Positions 1 to 5,606 of a stretch of DNA of 5,606 bases are shown piece after piece. Origin of the DNA: Myxococcales bacterium (lineage in GTDB: Bacteria > Myxococcota_A > Polyangia > Polyangiales > Houyiibacteriaceae). Position numbers and translations under genes: made by a program. The stretch spans positions 1-5,606 of the forward strand of contig JAUXFZ010000200.1 in NCBI GenBank assembly GCA_030622585.1, read 5' to 3'. Position 1 is the stretch's first letter. Each line of letters opens with the position of its first letter. The notes under the pieces are model-generated. The model did no database searches. It was not told the origin of the DNA and saw only the letters and a list, made by a program, of their open reading frames with translations.

Positions 1-1
1 C

Positions 2-475
2 TTCGACTTCGAAAAGAACACGATGGCCATCGAGGAAACCGCCACACCAGTGACCCTTGCCACCGACGAGCAGCTCGAAGCCGACGCGGGACAAGCCGTC
101 GACCCATGGGACCTGGCGCGAGCCCGGCTCAACAAACCGCTGGAACCGGTTCGGCCGAGCTCACCATTTGGCCCGATCACGAACCAACGTGGAACGGTCC
201 TAAAGCGATACACGGCTCAACCAGTCGGCGACGGCATTTCGATTCAAGCGTTGATCACCCCGCACGAGACGCAGAAGCGGACGGACGGCGAAGGGTCGGT
301 CTATTTCTTCCCCGGCGGCCTGACGGAGCACGCGGTCATCCAACTGAACGACTCGAGCGAGACGGTCTATAGCGTCGAAATTCACCCCCTCACAGGCAAC
401 GCGCGCATTCACAATTTCGCCTTCGAGCCGCTAGACGAGCTCGACGATGAAGGCGATGTCGAGGATTCGATATGA
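2..475 (+). CDS. gspH: Type II secretion minor pseudopilin GspH, C-terminal part (5' end outside window)
   Basis: The frame is open from the left edge, so the ATG at base 23 is very unlikely to be the true start; seven codons (FDFEKNT) precede it. The visible 157 codons lack the N-terminal prepilin signal and hydrophobic helix, which must lie upstream. The end of the protein looks like the globular beta domain of a GspH/FimT-type pseudopilin: strand-like stretches with a Phe-Pro-Gly-Gly turn (bases 311-322, FFPGG region), then a VIQLND strand and a VEIHPLTGNARIH hairpin just before the end. The first visible third is polar and acidic and is probably a surface loop. The last residues are strongly acidic (DELDDEGDVED). 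In the family, GspH links the I-J-K tip complex to the GspG shaft in the periplasm. The call rests mainly on the fold pattern and on its position immediately before gspI. Without the N-terminus, another minor pseudopilin cannot be fully excluded. Confidence 0.82.
   Translation, partial: FDFEKNTMAIEETATPVTLATDEQLEADAGQAVDPWDLARARLNKPLEPVRPSSPFGPITNQRGTVLKRYTAQPVGDGISIQALITPHETQKRTDGEGSVYFFPGGLTEHAVIQLNDSSETVYSVEIHPLTGNARIHNFAFEPLDELDDEGDVEDSI
461..465 (+). promoter_or_regulatory. Shine-Dalgarno for gspI
   Basis: GAGGA lies 6 bases before the gspI ATG at 472, inside the last codons of gspH. It supports ATG 472 as the start, as does the 4-base ATGA overlap with the gspH stop. Confidence 0.65.
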
Positions 476-1083
476 GCGTGCGGGGCTTCACCTTGTTGGA
501 AGTCATGATCGCAGTCGCGATCCTCGGCCTCTCCTTGACGGCGATCTTTTCGAGCGAGGTCGGCGCTGCGAACATCGCCGCGCGCGCTCGACGGCAAAAC
601 GTGGCGGTGACGCTCGCGCGCTGCAAGATGGGAGAGATCGAGCAGATCATCGCGATCGAAGGGTTGCCTGCCATCGAAAAGAAGGACAGCGACTCGTGTT
701 GTGAGCACGCACCGGTCGAGGGTTTCGAGTGCGAGTGGATCGTCGAACGCATCATCCTTCCGGAGTTAGGTGCTCAAGGCGAAGAAGACGATAGCTCTCA
801 GGACGCCGCAAACCGTGAACTCAATGCCGCCTATGACGAGGTCAACAGCCAAGGTGACACCGCGCAGCAGCTCATCGCAGGCGATGGGGGAAACCTCGCA
901 GGCCTCGCGTTGCAGCTCGGGTTTCCAATCTTGAAGCCCTTCCTCGAAGAGCAGGTGCGCAGAGCCACCGTATCCATCCGCTGGAAGGAAGGGCCGAGAG
1001 AGATCGGCTTCGACCTCATCCAGTACCTCGTATCGGATCAGCCCGCAGCGGAGGACCCGACGGCTACGGAGGGAAGCCAATGA
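472..1083 (+). CDS. gspI: Type II secretion minor pseudopilin GspI, with a long internal insertion
   Basis: GspI is the core minor pseudopilin that nucleates the I-J-K tip complex of the periplasmic pseudopilus. The prepilin-peptidase signal is textbook: a five-residue leader MSVRG, cleavage between Gly5 and Phe6, Glu10 at +5, then a hydrophobic helix to about residue 27. A conserved helix continues to about residue 60, and a beta domain follows (residues 85-95, FECEWIVERI; 165-186, VSIRWKEG then FDLIQYLV). At 203 residues it is well above the roughly 120-130 typical of GspI. The extra length lies at about residues 99-163 between two strands. It begins with an acidic, polar stretch and ends in a hydrophobic or amphipathic segment (about 134-162). 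Cysteines are at 51, 76, 77 and 87. The start is fixed by the signal peptide, a good Shine-Dalgarno and the ATGA overlap with gspH. The Glu+5 motif and the position before gspJ and gspK make the call firm. Confidence 0.92.
   Translation: MSVRGFTLLEVMIAVAILGLSLTAIFSSEVGAANIAARARRQNVAVTLARCKMGEIEQIIAIEGLPAIEKKDSDSCCEHAPVEGFECEWIVERIILPELGAQGEEDDSSQDAANRELNAAYDEVNSQGDTAQQLIAGDGGNLAGLALQLGFPILKPFLEEQVRRATVSIRWKEGPREIGFDLIQYLVSDQPAAEDPTATEGSQ
1068..1073 (+). promoter_or_regulatory. Shine-Dalgarno for gspJ
   Basis: GGAGGG sits 6 bases before the gspJ ATG at 1080, within the end of gspI. It is a strong site that fixes the start, and it would allow initiation independent of coupling from gspI. Confidence 0.75.
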
Positions 1084-1763
1084 GGCGTGGCTTCACGCTT
1101 CTCGAGATCATGCTTGCTGTGGCGGTTCTCTCGCTGGTAGGCACCATGATCTACAGCGGCTTCGCCCAAACCGCGCTCAACAAGGCGCGAATCGAACAGG
1201 ACGTTGATCACTCACGCGTCATCCACATGACGCTCGAGCGTATGGCCCGAGAGCTGACGATGGCCTTCGTGTCCACCCATGTGAACCCGTCACTCGACCT
1301 TCGCATCGTCGACACCGCGTTCATCGGGAAGGACAATGGGAAAGATGACCGAATCGATTTCACGTCGTTCTCGCACCGACGGCTCTACCGAAACGCGCGT
1401 GAGTCGGACCAGAACGAGATCAGCTACTTCGTCACCGAGCACCCCGATGACCCAGGCGTGCTCGTCCTTGCCCGACGCGAGCAGAACCGAATCGACGAGG
1501 ACCCGCGGCGCGGAGGCAAGTCGCAGATCCTCGTCGAGAACATAGAGGAGTTCAACGTCGAGTACTTCGACCCTCTTCTGAGTGATTGGGTGCAGACCTG
1601 GAACACCGAAGACATGCTTGCACAGCCGAACCGACTTCCCACGCAGGTGCGAATCCGCTTGTCTGTCAAAGACCCGCGTCACCGGGGTGAGACTCAAACC
1701 TTTGGCACGCGCGTCACGATCCCGCTCACGTACGCCCTGAACCACGCGAACTACAACCCATGA
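1080..1763 (+). CDS. gspJ: Type II secretion minor pseudopilin GspJ
   Basis: The N-terminus is a class III prepilin signal: leader MRRG, cleavage Gly4^Phe5, Glu9 at +5, and a hydrophobic helix to about residue 25. A charged helix follows (about 33-62, with LERMARELT). The C-terminal beta domain has the landmarks expected of GspJ: DRIDFTSFSHRRL (90-102), EISYFV (113-118), VLVLARRE (127-134), the ILVENIEEFNVEYFDP strand pair (150-165) followed by two tryptophans (170, 174), LPTQVRIRLSV (186-196), and a final TFGTRVTIPL strand (207-216). The length of 227 residues is close to the usual range of about 200-230. There are no cysteines, unlike GspI and GspK on either side. In the family GspJ binds GspI and GspK to form the tip of the pseudopilus under the outer-membrane secretin. 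Its start overlaps the gspI stop by 4 bases, and its own stop overlaps the gspK start in the same way. Confidence 0.93.
   Translation: MRRGFTLLEIMLAVAVLSLVGTMIYSGFAQTALNKARIEQDVDHSRVIHMTLERMARELTMAFVSTHVNPSLDLRIVDTAFIGKDNGKDDRIDFTSFSHRRLYRNARESDQNEISYFVTEHPDDPGVLVLARREQNRIDEDPRRGGKSQILVENIEEFNVEYFDPLLSDWVQTWNTEDMLAQPNRLPTQVRIRLSVKDPRHRGETQTFGTRVTIPLTYALNHANYNP
1760..1763 (+). promoter_or_regulatory. gspJ/gspK stop-start overlap (ATGA) without an evident Shine-Dalgarno
   Basis: The gspK ATG shares bases with the gspJ TGA. The 20 bases before it (CGCGAACTACAACCC region) contain no purine-rich GGAG-like run, in contrast to the gspI, gspJ, gspM and gspN starts. Initiation of gspK is therefore probably by translational coupling, with ribosomes that finish gspJ restarting. 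This is an inference from the sequence layout. Confidence 0.5.
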
Positions 1764-3112
1764 ACCACGCCGCCACCAGACCACGCCGCAAGCGCTCCGA
1801 AGAAGGCGTCGCTCTCATTTTGGCAATCACGACGGTGGCGATCCTCTCGGTCATGCTCGCCGAGATGCACGAGACCACCGGCACCGCCTTCGCAGTGTCG
1901 ACCTCGCAGAGGGACGCCCTGCAGGCCGAGTACATGGCGAAGAGCGCGATCAATCTCACGCGGTTGCTGATCGCAAAGGAGCCAGCCATTCGACAGTTCG
2001 TAGATCCGCTCTATCGCGGAGCAACCGGACGGCCATCCCCGCAGTTGCCCGTCTGGGACTTCGTCAACGAGCTTCTGTCGCCGTTCTGTACGCCCGAGGA
2101 CCAGCGCGACACCTTGATGCAGTTGGGCATCGACTTCGGTGACACAGTGGGCTTCGAGGACCTACCCGGCGAATGCCACGTTCTCGCCGTCAGCGAGAAC
2201 GGCAAGATCAACATCAACGATCCGCTCTTCCTCAGCGGAGAGCGTGCCCGGAACAGCGTGGCGGCTCAGCTGTTCTCGCTCACCGGCGGGCACCTCCCGG
2301 AAAGCCCCTACGACGCGCTGTTCATGGAGGCAGACGAGACCGGCACCCTGACGACCCGAATTGATCTCATCACGGCCGTGATCGATTGGTGGGATCACGA
2401 CATCCAGCGCACGGATTTCGATCCTGGGGCCGGAACGACCCGAACAGGCGGTACGGGCACCGAGGACGACTCCATCTATCAACTGAGCAAGGACCCGTAC
2501 CAAAACAAGAACGCCCCCCTCGACTCGCTCCAGGAGCTACGTTTGGTGCGTGGTTTCACGGACGACTTCTGGGCTACTTTCGTCGAACCCATTCCGAACG
2601 ACCCGGTGTCTCGGATCCTGACGATCTACGCCTCGGGCCTCATCAACATCAACGAGGCCAGCCCTCAAGTGTTGCTCGGGAGGATCTGCTCATTTGCGCC
2701 CGAGGTCACTCTCTGCACCGATCCGGTCGAAAGCCTCAAGTTCACTACGATTCTCAGCACGATTCATCAGCTCATTCCCCTCCCCTTGTTCAGTCGTCCG
2801 ACGGACCTGCTCGACTTCGTGGAAGGCAAGGGCAATGAAAAGGCCCTGTACGCCATGCTCACGGGCTTCTTGGGTGAGGACAGCGAGCTCATCTTCGCGC
2901 CCATCGAAATCCCCGAAGATCAGCGCACGCCCCTAGCGCGCTCATTCGCAACCTCCGCTCAGATCTTCACCATCCAGGCCATTGGCCTGGTTGGCCGGTC
3001 TCAGGTTCGCATCGAATCTGTCGTCAATTTTCACACACGGTGGGTACCTCCACCACCCAACACCGGACGGATGCCGGGGCTGGGCGTCTTCCACTACTAT
3101 CGGATGAATTGA
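1760..3112 (+). CDS. gspK: Type II secretion minor pseudopilin GspK (large form)
   Basis: GspK caps the pseudopilus tip as the largest minor pseudopilin. A basic leader (MNHAATRPRRKRSEEG) precedes cleavage at Gly16^Val17, then a hydrophobic helix to about residue 34. Position +5 is Leu, not Glu, as is characteristic of GspK. The body shows the family landmarks in order: the AEYMAKSAINL helix (56-66), NGKININDPL (147-156), the helix TAVIDWWDHD (205-214), DSLQELRLVRGF (255-266), which is the typical GspK helical-domain motif, and GLININEASPQVL (293-305). A final beta part (401-425) leads to a proline-rich, aromatic tail (WVPPPP, then HYYRM). At 450 residues it is longer than the roughly 320-330 of enterobacterial GspK. 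A Gly/Thr-rich loop occupies about 223-236. Cysteines at 110, 139, 310 and 319 could pair in the periplasm. The start is set by the leader and the overlap with gspJ. The family identification is secure; the disulfides are inferred. Confidence 0.93.
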   Translation: MNHAATRPRRKRSEEGVALILAITTVAILSVMLAEMHETTGTAFAVSTSQRDALQAEYMAKSAINLTRLLIAKEPAIRQFVDPLYRGATGRPSPQLPVWDFVNELLSPFCTPEDQRDTLMQLGIDFGDTVGFEDLPGECHVLAVSENGKININDPLFLSGERARNSVAAQLFSLTGGHLPESPYDALFMEADETGTLTTRIDLITAVIDWWDHDIQRTDFDPGAGTTRTGGTGTEDDSIYQLSKDPYQNKNAPLDSLQELRLVRGFTDDFWATFVEPIPNDPVSRILTIYASGLININEASPQVLLGRICSFAPEVTLCTDPVESLKFTTILSTIHQLIPLPLFSRPTDLLDFVEGKGNEKALYAMLTGFLGEDSELIFAPIEIPEDQRTPLARSFATSAQIFTIQAIGLVGRSQVRIESVVNFHTRWVPPPPNTGRMPGLGVFHYYRMN

Positions 3113-3113
3113 A

Positions 3114-4583
3114 ATGTCTTTGGTTCTGGGATTAGAGGTCACACCCCGAGTGGTTCGCGCCGCGTTCTTGAGAACGACGCTGCGTGGCTCCGAGATGGAG
3201 CGGTACGCCGAAGCGCCGCTTCCCTACTCTGCCGAGTCGGAGTCCGAGCAGAGCTTGCTCGAAGCCGCTGTCGCGCAGGTTCTTCGAGAGGGTACGCGGG
3301 CACCGGACCGCATCATCGCGTCGCTCAGCGGCGACGCTGCTTCGCTGAGGCTCATCGAGCTGCCGGCCGGGGTCGAGAAGAAAGTAGCTGAGGTTTTGCC
3401 CGGCGAGCTGGGCGCCTTGCTTCCGTTCGACGTGGAAGAAGCCGTCGTCGACTACCAAGTGGTCGGCCGTGACGAAACGACCATCCAACTGATGGCCGTA
3501 GCGGCTCCTCGCCAGACGGTTGCGAACCGCCTCCGCGAGCTACAAGCGGCGGGCGCCGACCCACGAGAGCTTGCCGTCGGAGCTGCTGCTTTCGATGGTC
3601 TCGGCGCCCTGCTTGGCGAGTCGCTCGCAGACAAAACGGTGCTCGTCATCGACGTGGGCCCCACCAGCACCGACTTCGCAGTGCTGACCAACGGGAGATG
3701 CACGTTCGCAAGAACGGTTTCAGGCGGTATGGACTTGGTCGAATCGGGCCGGCGCGGCCAGCTCGGCGCCGCACTCCAACACACTTTCGCGAGCTACAAG
3801 GCACAGCACTCCGACGCGCCGTCCCTCATCTTGCTATCTGGGGAGACCGCCCCGATGGAGAGCGCACGACAATGGCTCACCGAGCAACTCGGCATCGAGT
3901 GCGGCGTGGCCCCACTGCCCCCGGCGCCTGGCGCGGACGAAGAGATGCGACCGAAGTTCACCAAGGCGGCGGCTCTTGCAGCGCGCGCCATATCGCGCGG
4001 CAGGCAGATCGATCTCCGGCAGGGCGAGTTCGCATCGGCGGCCGCGGCGAGCCAGATCCGGAAGCACCTGCGCCTCATCGCCGTCTGCTCGGCCGCGGTC
4101 ATTCTTGCCTTTAGTGTGTCACTTCTAGCCCGCTACCGAGTGGCCCGCGCAGAGCACGAAGGGCTGACGGCTACATTGGCGGATGTCAGCAAGGATCTGC
4201 TCATCGAAGAAGCGCACAGCGCTCTGCACGCACGCGAGTTGCTCACCGCGGGGGCCCGTATCGACGATCCACTCCCCCGCTTCGACGCATATGATGTACT
4301 CGAAGGCATTTCGGTGAGCATCCCCGCCGACATCCAGCACGACACTCGGCGCTTACTGATCGAGATTGACGACGAGGGCGACAACGGCAGGTTCGAGATC
4401 CAGGGCACGGTAGGTTCGATCGCCGAACGCGACCGGCTCGTCGACGCACTGAAGGCGCACCCCTGCTTCGCAGAGGTCGAGAAGGGGTCGATTTCCACCG
4501 CCGTCGCGGATCGGAAGGACTACAAGCTGGTCGTCAAAGTCAGGTGCGAAGACATGCCATCGAAGACCCGGAAGGAGAAATAA
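3114..4583 (+). CDS. gspL: Type II secretion inner-membrane platform protein GspL (PilM-like cytoplasmic domain)
   Basis: GspL links the cytoplasmic ATPase GspE to the membrane platform and partners GspM. The N-terminal 300 or so residues form an actin-like domain. The opening VLGLEVTPRVVRAAFL (4-19) matches the first phosphate loop of PilM/FtsA-type proteins in position. TVLVIDVGPTSTDFAVL (175-191) matches the second, followed by a PilM-like ARTVSGG stretch. LILLSGETA resembles the adenosine loop. IDLRQGEFA (299-307) is the signature that ends the GspL cytoplasmic region. One membrane helix follows (about 319-339), then a roughly 150-residue periplasmic part: a charged helix (about 340-370) and an alpha/beta ferredoxin-like domain (RLLIEIDDEG, RFEIQGTV, KLVVKVRCE). 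The length of 489 exceeds the common 380-400. The gene begins one base after the gspK stop, with only a weak GGA (3102-3104) upstream, so coupling is likely. A type IV pilus PilM-PilN fusion is the main alternative; the neighbours argue for GspL. Confidence 0.9.
   Translation: MSLVLGLEVTPRVVRAAFLRTTLRGSEMERYAEAPLPYSAESESEQSLLEAAVAQVLREGTRAPDRIIASLSGDAASLRLIELPAGVEKKVAEVLPGELGALLPFDVEEAVVDYQVVGRDETTIQLMAVAAPRQTVANRLRELQAAGADPRELAVGAAAFDGLGALLGESLADKTVLVIDVGPTSTDFAVLTNGRCTFARTVSGGMDLVESGRRGQLGAALQHTFASYKAQHSDAPSLILLSGETAPMESARQWLTEQLGIECGVAPLPPAPGADEEMRPKFTKAAALAARAISRGRQIDLRQGEFASAAAASQIRKHLRLIAVCSAAVILAFSVSLLARYRVARAEHEGLTATLADVSKDLLIEEAHSALHARELLTAGARIDDPLPRFDAYDVLEGISVSIPADIQHDTRRLLIEIDDEGDNGRFEIQGTVGSIAERDRLVDALKAHPCFAEVEKGSISTAVADRKDYKLVVKVRCEDMPSKTRKEK
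4572..4577 (+). promoter_or_regulatory. Shine-Dalgarno that fixes the GTG start of gspM
   Basis: AAGGAG lies 7 bases before GTG 4585, within the last codons of gspL. The first in-frame ATG codons fall at residues 25 and 28, inside the membrane helix, so GTG 4585 is the credible start. Confidence 0.8.
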
Positions 4584-4584
4584 C

Positions 4585-5154
4585 GTGGCTTTTGGAGACG
4601 CCTTAGACAACCTGCGAAACTGGGCCGACGCCCTGAGTAATCGCGAACGTCGACTGATGAGCATCATGGCTGCTGTCTTCGTGGCCATTGGGTTCGTGGC
4701 TCCCGTGTACGTCGGCGTTTCGAGCATCTCGGGCATCGAGGCCGAGAACGCGGAGATCGCGCAGGTCTTGCAGGACATCCGCCGCTCGGAACCGCGCCTG
4801 CGACAAGAGAAGGCGGAACGAGTCGCTGTGAAGCGCCTCTACAACCGCAAGGCACCATCCCTCGGAGGGTTCCTCGAGGAGCGCGCTCAACAGTACGGGG
4901 TGACAGGACTCGGGGTCACCGATCAGCCGGAGCTCGACATGGGCGCTTATAGCCGCCGATCGGTCCGCGTCTCGTTGCCTGTCGTGGAACTGCGACCTTT
5001 GATCGAGATGCTCGCCGACGTCGAAAATAGCTCATACCCAATCTCTATCGAGCGCATTCAGATGACCGGGGGTAGAATGCGCACCGGATACACCGTCAAG
5101 TTGGGCGTCAACGCGTACGACCGCGAAGCGCCCGTGTCAGCGGAGCAGGAGTAG
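4585..5154 (+). CDS. gspM: Type II secretion inner-membrane platform protein GspM
   Basis: GspM is the bitopic partner of GspL in the inner-membrane platform and helps connect it to the pseudopilus. The 189-residue product has the standard layout. A short cytoplasmic N-terminus contains LSNRERRL (17-24), a hallmark of the family. One membrane helix spans about 25-45. A charged coiled-coil-like stretch follows at about 50-88, and a small ferredoxin-like periplasmic domain at about 92-177 (GGFLEERAQQYGV, VRVSLPVVELRPLIEML, PISIERIQM, YTVKLGVNAYD). The length fits the usual 150-190. It starts with GTG one base after the gspL stop and has a strong Shine-Dalgarno. The stop is TAG, and gspN follows in the same reading frame. 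A PilO-like protein has a similar architecture, but the position between GspL and GspN favours GspM. Confidence 0.88.
   Translation: MAFGDALDNLRNWADALSNRERRLMSIMAAVFVAIGFVAPVYVGVSSISGIEAENAEIAQVLQDIRRSEPRLRQEKAERVAVKRLYNRKAPSLGGFLEERAQQYGVTGLGVTDQPELDMGAYSRRSVRVSLPVVELRPLIEMLADVENSSYPISIERIQMTGGRMRTGYTVKLGVNAYDREAPVSAEQE
5147..5151 (+). promoter_or_regulatory. Shine-Dalgarno that fixes the GTG start of gspN
   Basis: AGGAG at the very end of gspM lies 6 bases before GTG 5158. The gspM stop TAG (5152-5154) is in the same frame, so translation of gspN cannot start further upstream. Confidence 0.75.
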
Positions 5155-5157
5155 GCA

Positions 5158-5606
5158 GTGCGACGGATTCCAGTCGGAACGATCTTGAAGTGGACGGGCT
5201 ACCCCCTCTTCTTCTTCGTGTGCTTCGTATTCTTTGCGTACAAGACCTTCCCGTACGAGCGGCTCGCTGATCGTCTGGTTCAAGAGGCCCGTGCGCAGGG
5301 CTACGATCTCGAGATTGTCGACCTGACGAACTCGGGACTGACCGGTCTCACCTTCGAAAACCTGCGCCTGACCATACCGGCAGAAGGAGAAGGCTCGACT
5401 CCTGCTGAGGTCATGTTTGATGAGCTCACGGTCAGCACCTCGTTGTTCTCGCTGGTCTCCGATACGAAATCTTACAGCTTCGACGCGGAGTTCGCGGGAG
5501 GAGAGGCCCAGGGCGACATCTCACTCGGAGAAGACACCATGGAGTTCGAGGCAGAGATGGAGAACATCAACCTCGAGGCGCTCTCGGTTCTCCGAAAGTT
5601 CACCAA
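5158..5606 (+). CDS. gspN: Type II secretion protein GspN, N-terminal part (3' end outside window)
   Basis: Reading from GTG 5158, the frame stays open to the right edge (149 codons plus two bases), so the gene is cut by the window. The product begins MRRIPVGTILKWTGYPLFFF, a short basic cytoplasmic end running into one membrane helix (about 12-28), with the rest periplasmic. After the helix come YKTFPYERLADRLVQEARAQ (about 28-47), then short beta repeats (YDLEIVDLTNSGLTG, LTFENLRLTIP, VMFDELTVSTSLFSL, YSFDAEF, MEFEAEM). This is the AsmA/TamB-like opening seen in GspN proteins, especially the version found in Geobacter, Leptospira and myxobacteria. The region after the helix is acidic and has no cysteine. 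GspN is an optional T2SS component whose precise role is unsettled. The call rests on this architecture plus the position directly after gspM. A generic AsmA-like protein is the alternative. Confidence 0.8.
   Translation, partial: MRRIPVGTILKWTGYPLFFFVCFVFFAYKTFPYERLADRLVQEARAQGYDLEIVDLTNSGLTGLTFENLRLTIPAEGEGSTPAEVMFDELTVSTSLFSLVSDTKSYSFDAEFAGGEAQGDISLGEDTMEFEAEMENINLEALSVLRKFT

Noticed and set aside
390..755. Overlapping minus-strand open frames of about 100-120 codons opposite the gspH/gspI junction
   Set aside because: They lie opposite two supported genes. Their products are low-complexity (Arg/Ser/Ala runs) and show no family motif.
1290..1784. Minus-strand open frame of 164 codons opposite gspJ
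   Set aside because: It is an antisense shadow of a firmly identified gene in GC-rich sequence. Its translation is Arg/Val-rich with no recognisable domain.
1775..1810. GspK prepilin signal lacking Glu at +5, considered as a defective signal
   Set aside because: Absence of Glu at +5 is the usual state in GspK and is linked to its position at the pilus tip, so it is not a defect.
2207..2655. The 14-base sequence ATCAACATCAACGA occurs twice in gspK (2207-2220 and 2642-2655)
   Set aside because: Both copies encode ININ followed by an acidic residue, at two positions where GspK proteins normally carry similar motifs. The flanks do not match, so this is a shared protein motif and not a DNA repeat.
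2386..2838. Plus-strand 150-codon frame inside gspK
   Set aside because: It is fully contained in gspK in another frame. Its Arg/Gly/His-rich composition is typical of a shifted reading of GC-rich coding DNA.
2974..2990. Perfect 7-bp inverted repeat CCAGGCC-ATT-GGCCTGG, possible hairpin
   Set aside because: It lies well inside gspK, has no following T run, and encodes a normal beta-strand stretch (IQAIGL). It is probably chance and not a terminator.
1..5606. Search for promoters, terminators, tRNA, CRISPR, insertion sequences or an embedded novel system
   Set aside because: The genes abut or overlap with at most three bases between them. I saw no direct-repeat array, terminal inverted repeats, tRNA-like fold or foreign gene; everything is explained by the T2SS operon.

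Overview
The window is one uninterrupted stretch of plus-strand coding sequence: the distal part of a type II secretion system (T2SS, general secretion pathway) operon. The order is gspH (3' part only), gspI, gspJ, gspK, gspL, gspM and gspN (5' part only). Almost no base is non-coding. H/I, I/J and J/K overlap by the 4-base ATGA arrangement, K/L and L/M are one base apart, and M/N are three bases apart. I see no promoter, terminator, RNA gene, mobile element, CRISPR array or insertion sequence. Any promoter should lie upstream of gspH, and any terminator beyond the right edge.

The base composition is moderately GC-rich (about 60% by eye), with G/C-ending codons throughout. The H-I-J-K-L-M-N order, a PilM-like GspL, a GspN with an AsmA-like start and an unusually long GspI all suggest a deltaproteobacterial lineage in the broad sense (Myxococcota or a relative). 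That is inference from gene order and protein character. No taxonomic marker is present.

Region by region: bases 1-3112 encode the four minor pseudopilins H, I, J and K. In Gram-negative T2SS these form the tip complex of the periplasmic pseudopilus, with I, J and K making a quasi-helical tip and H linking it to the major pseudopilin GspG. GspI and GspJ carry clear prepilin-peptidase signals (G^F with Glu at +5). GspK carries the signal typical of its family, without Glu at +5. Bases 3114-5154 encode GspL and GspM, the inner-membrane platform proteins that tie the cytoplasmic ATPase GspE to the pseudopilus. The last 449 bases begin GspN, an inner-membrane protein with a large periplasmic part. 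GspC, D, E, F, G and the prepilin peptidase are not in the window and are probably upstream or elsewhere.

This is a recognisable conserved system, not a new one. The points most worth a second look are a helix-rich insertion in GspI, an enlarged cysteine-containing GspK, a GspL that keeps one actin-fold nucleotide-binding loop but has a degenerate first loop, and a gspM-gspN junction in which the two genes share a frame across a single stop codon.
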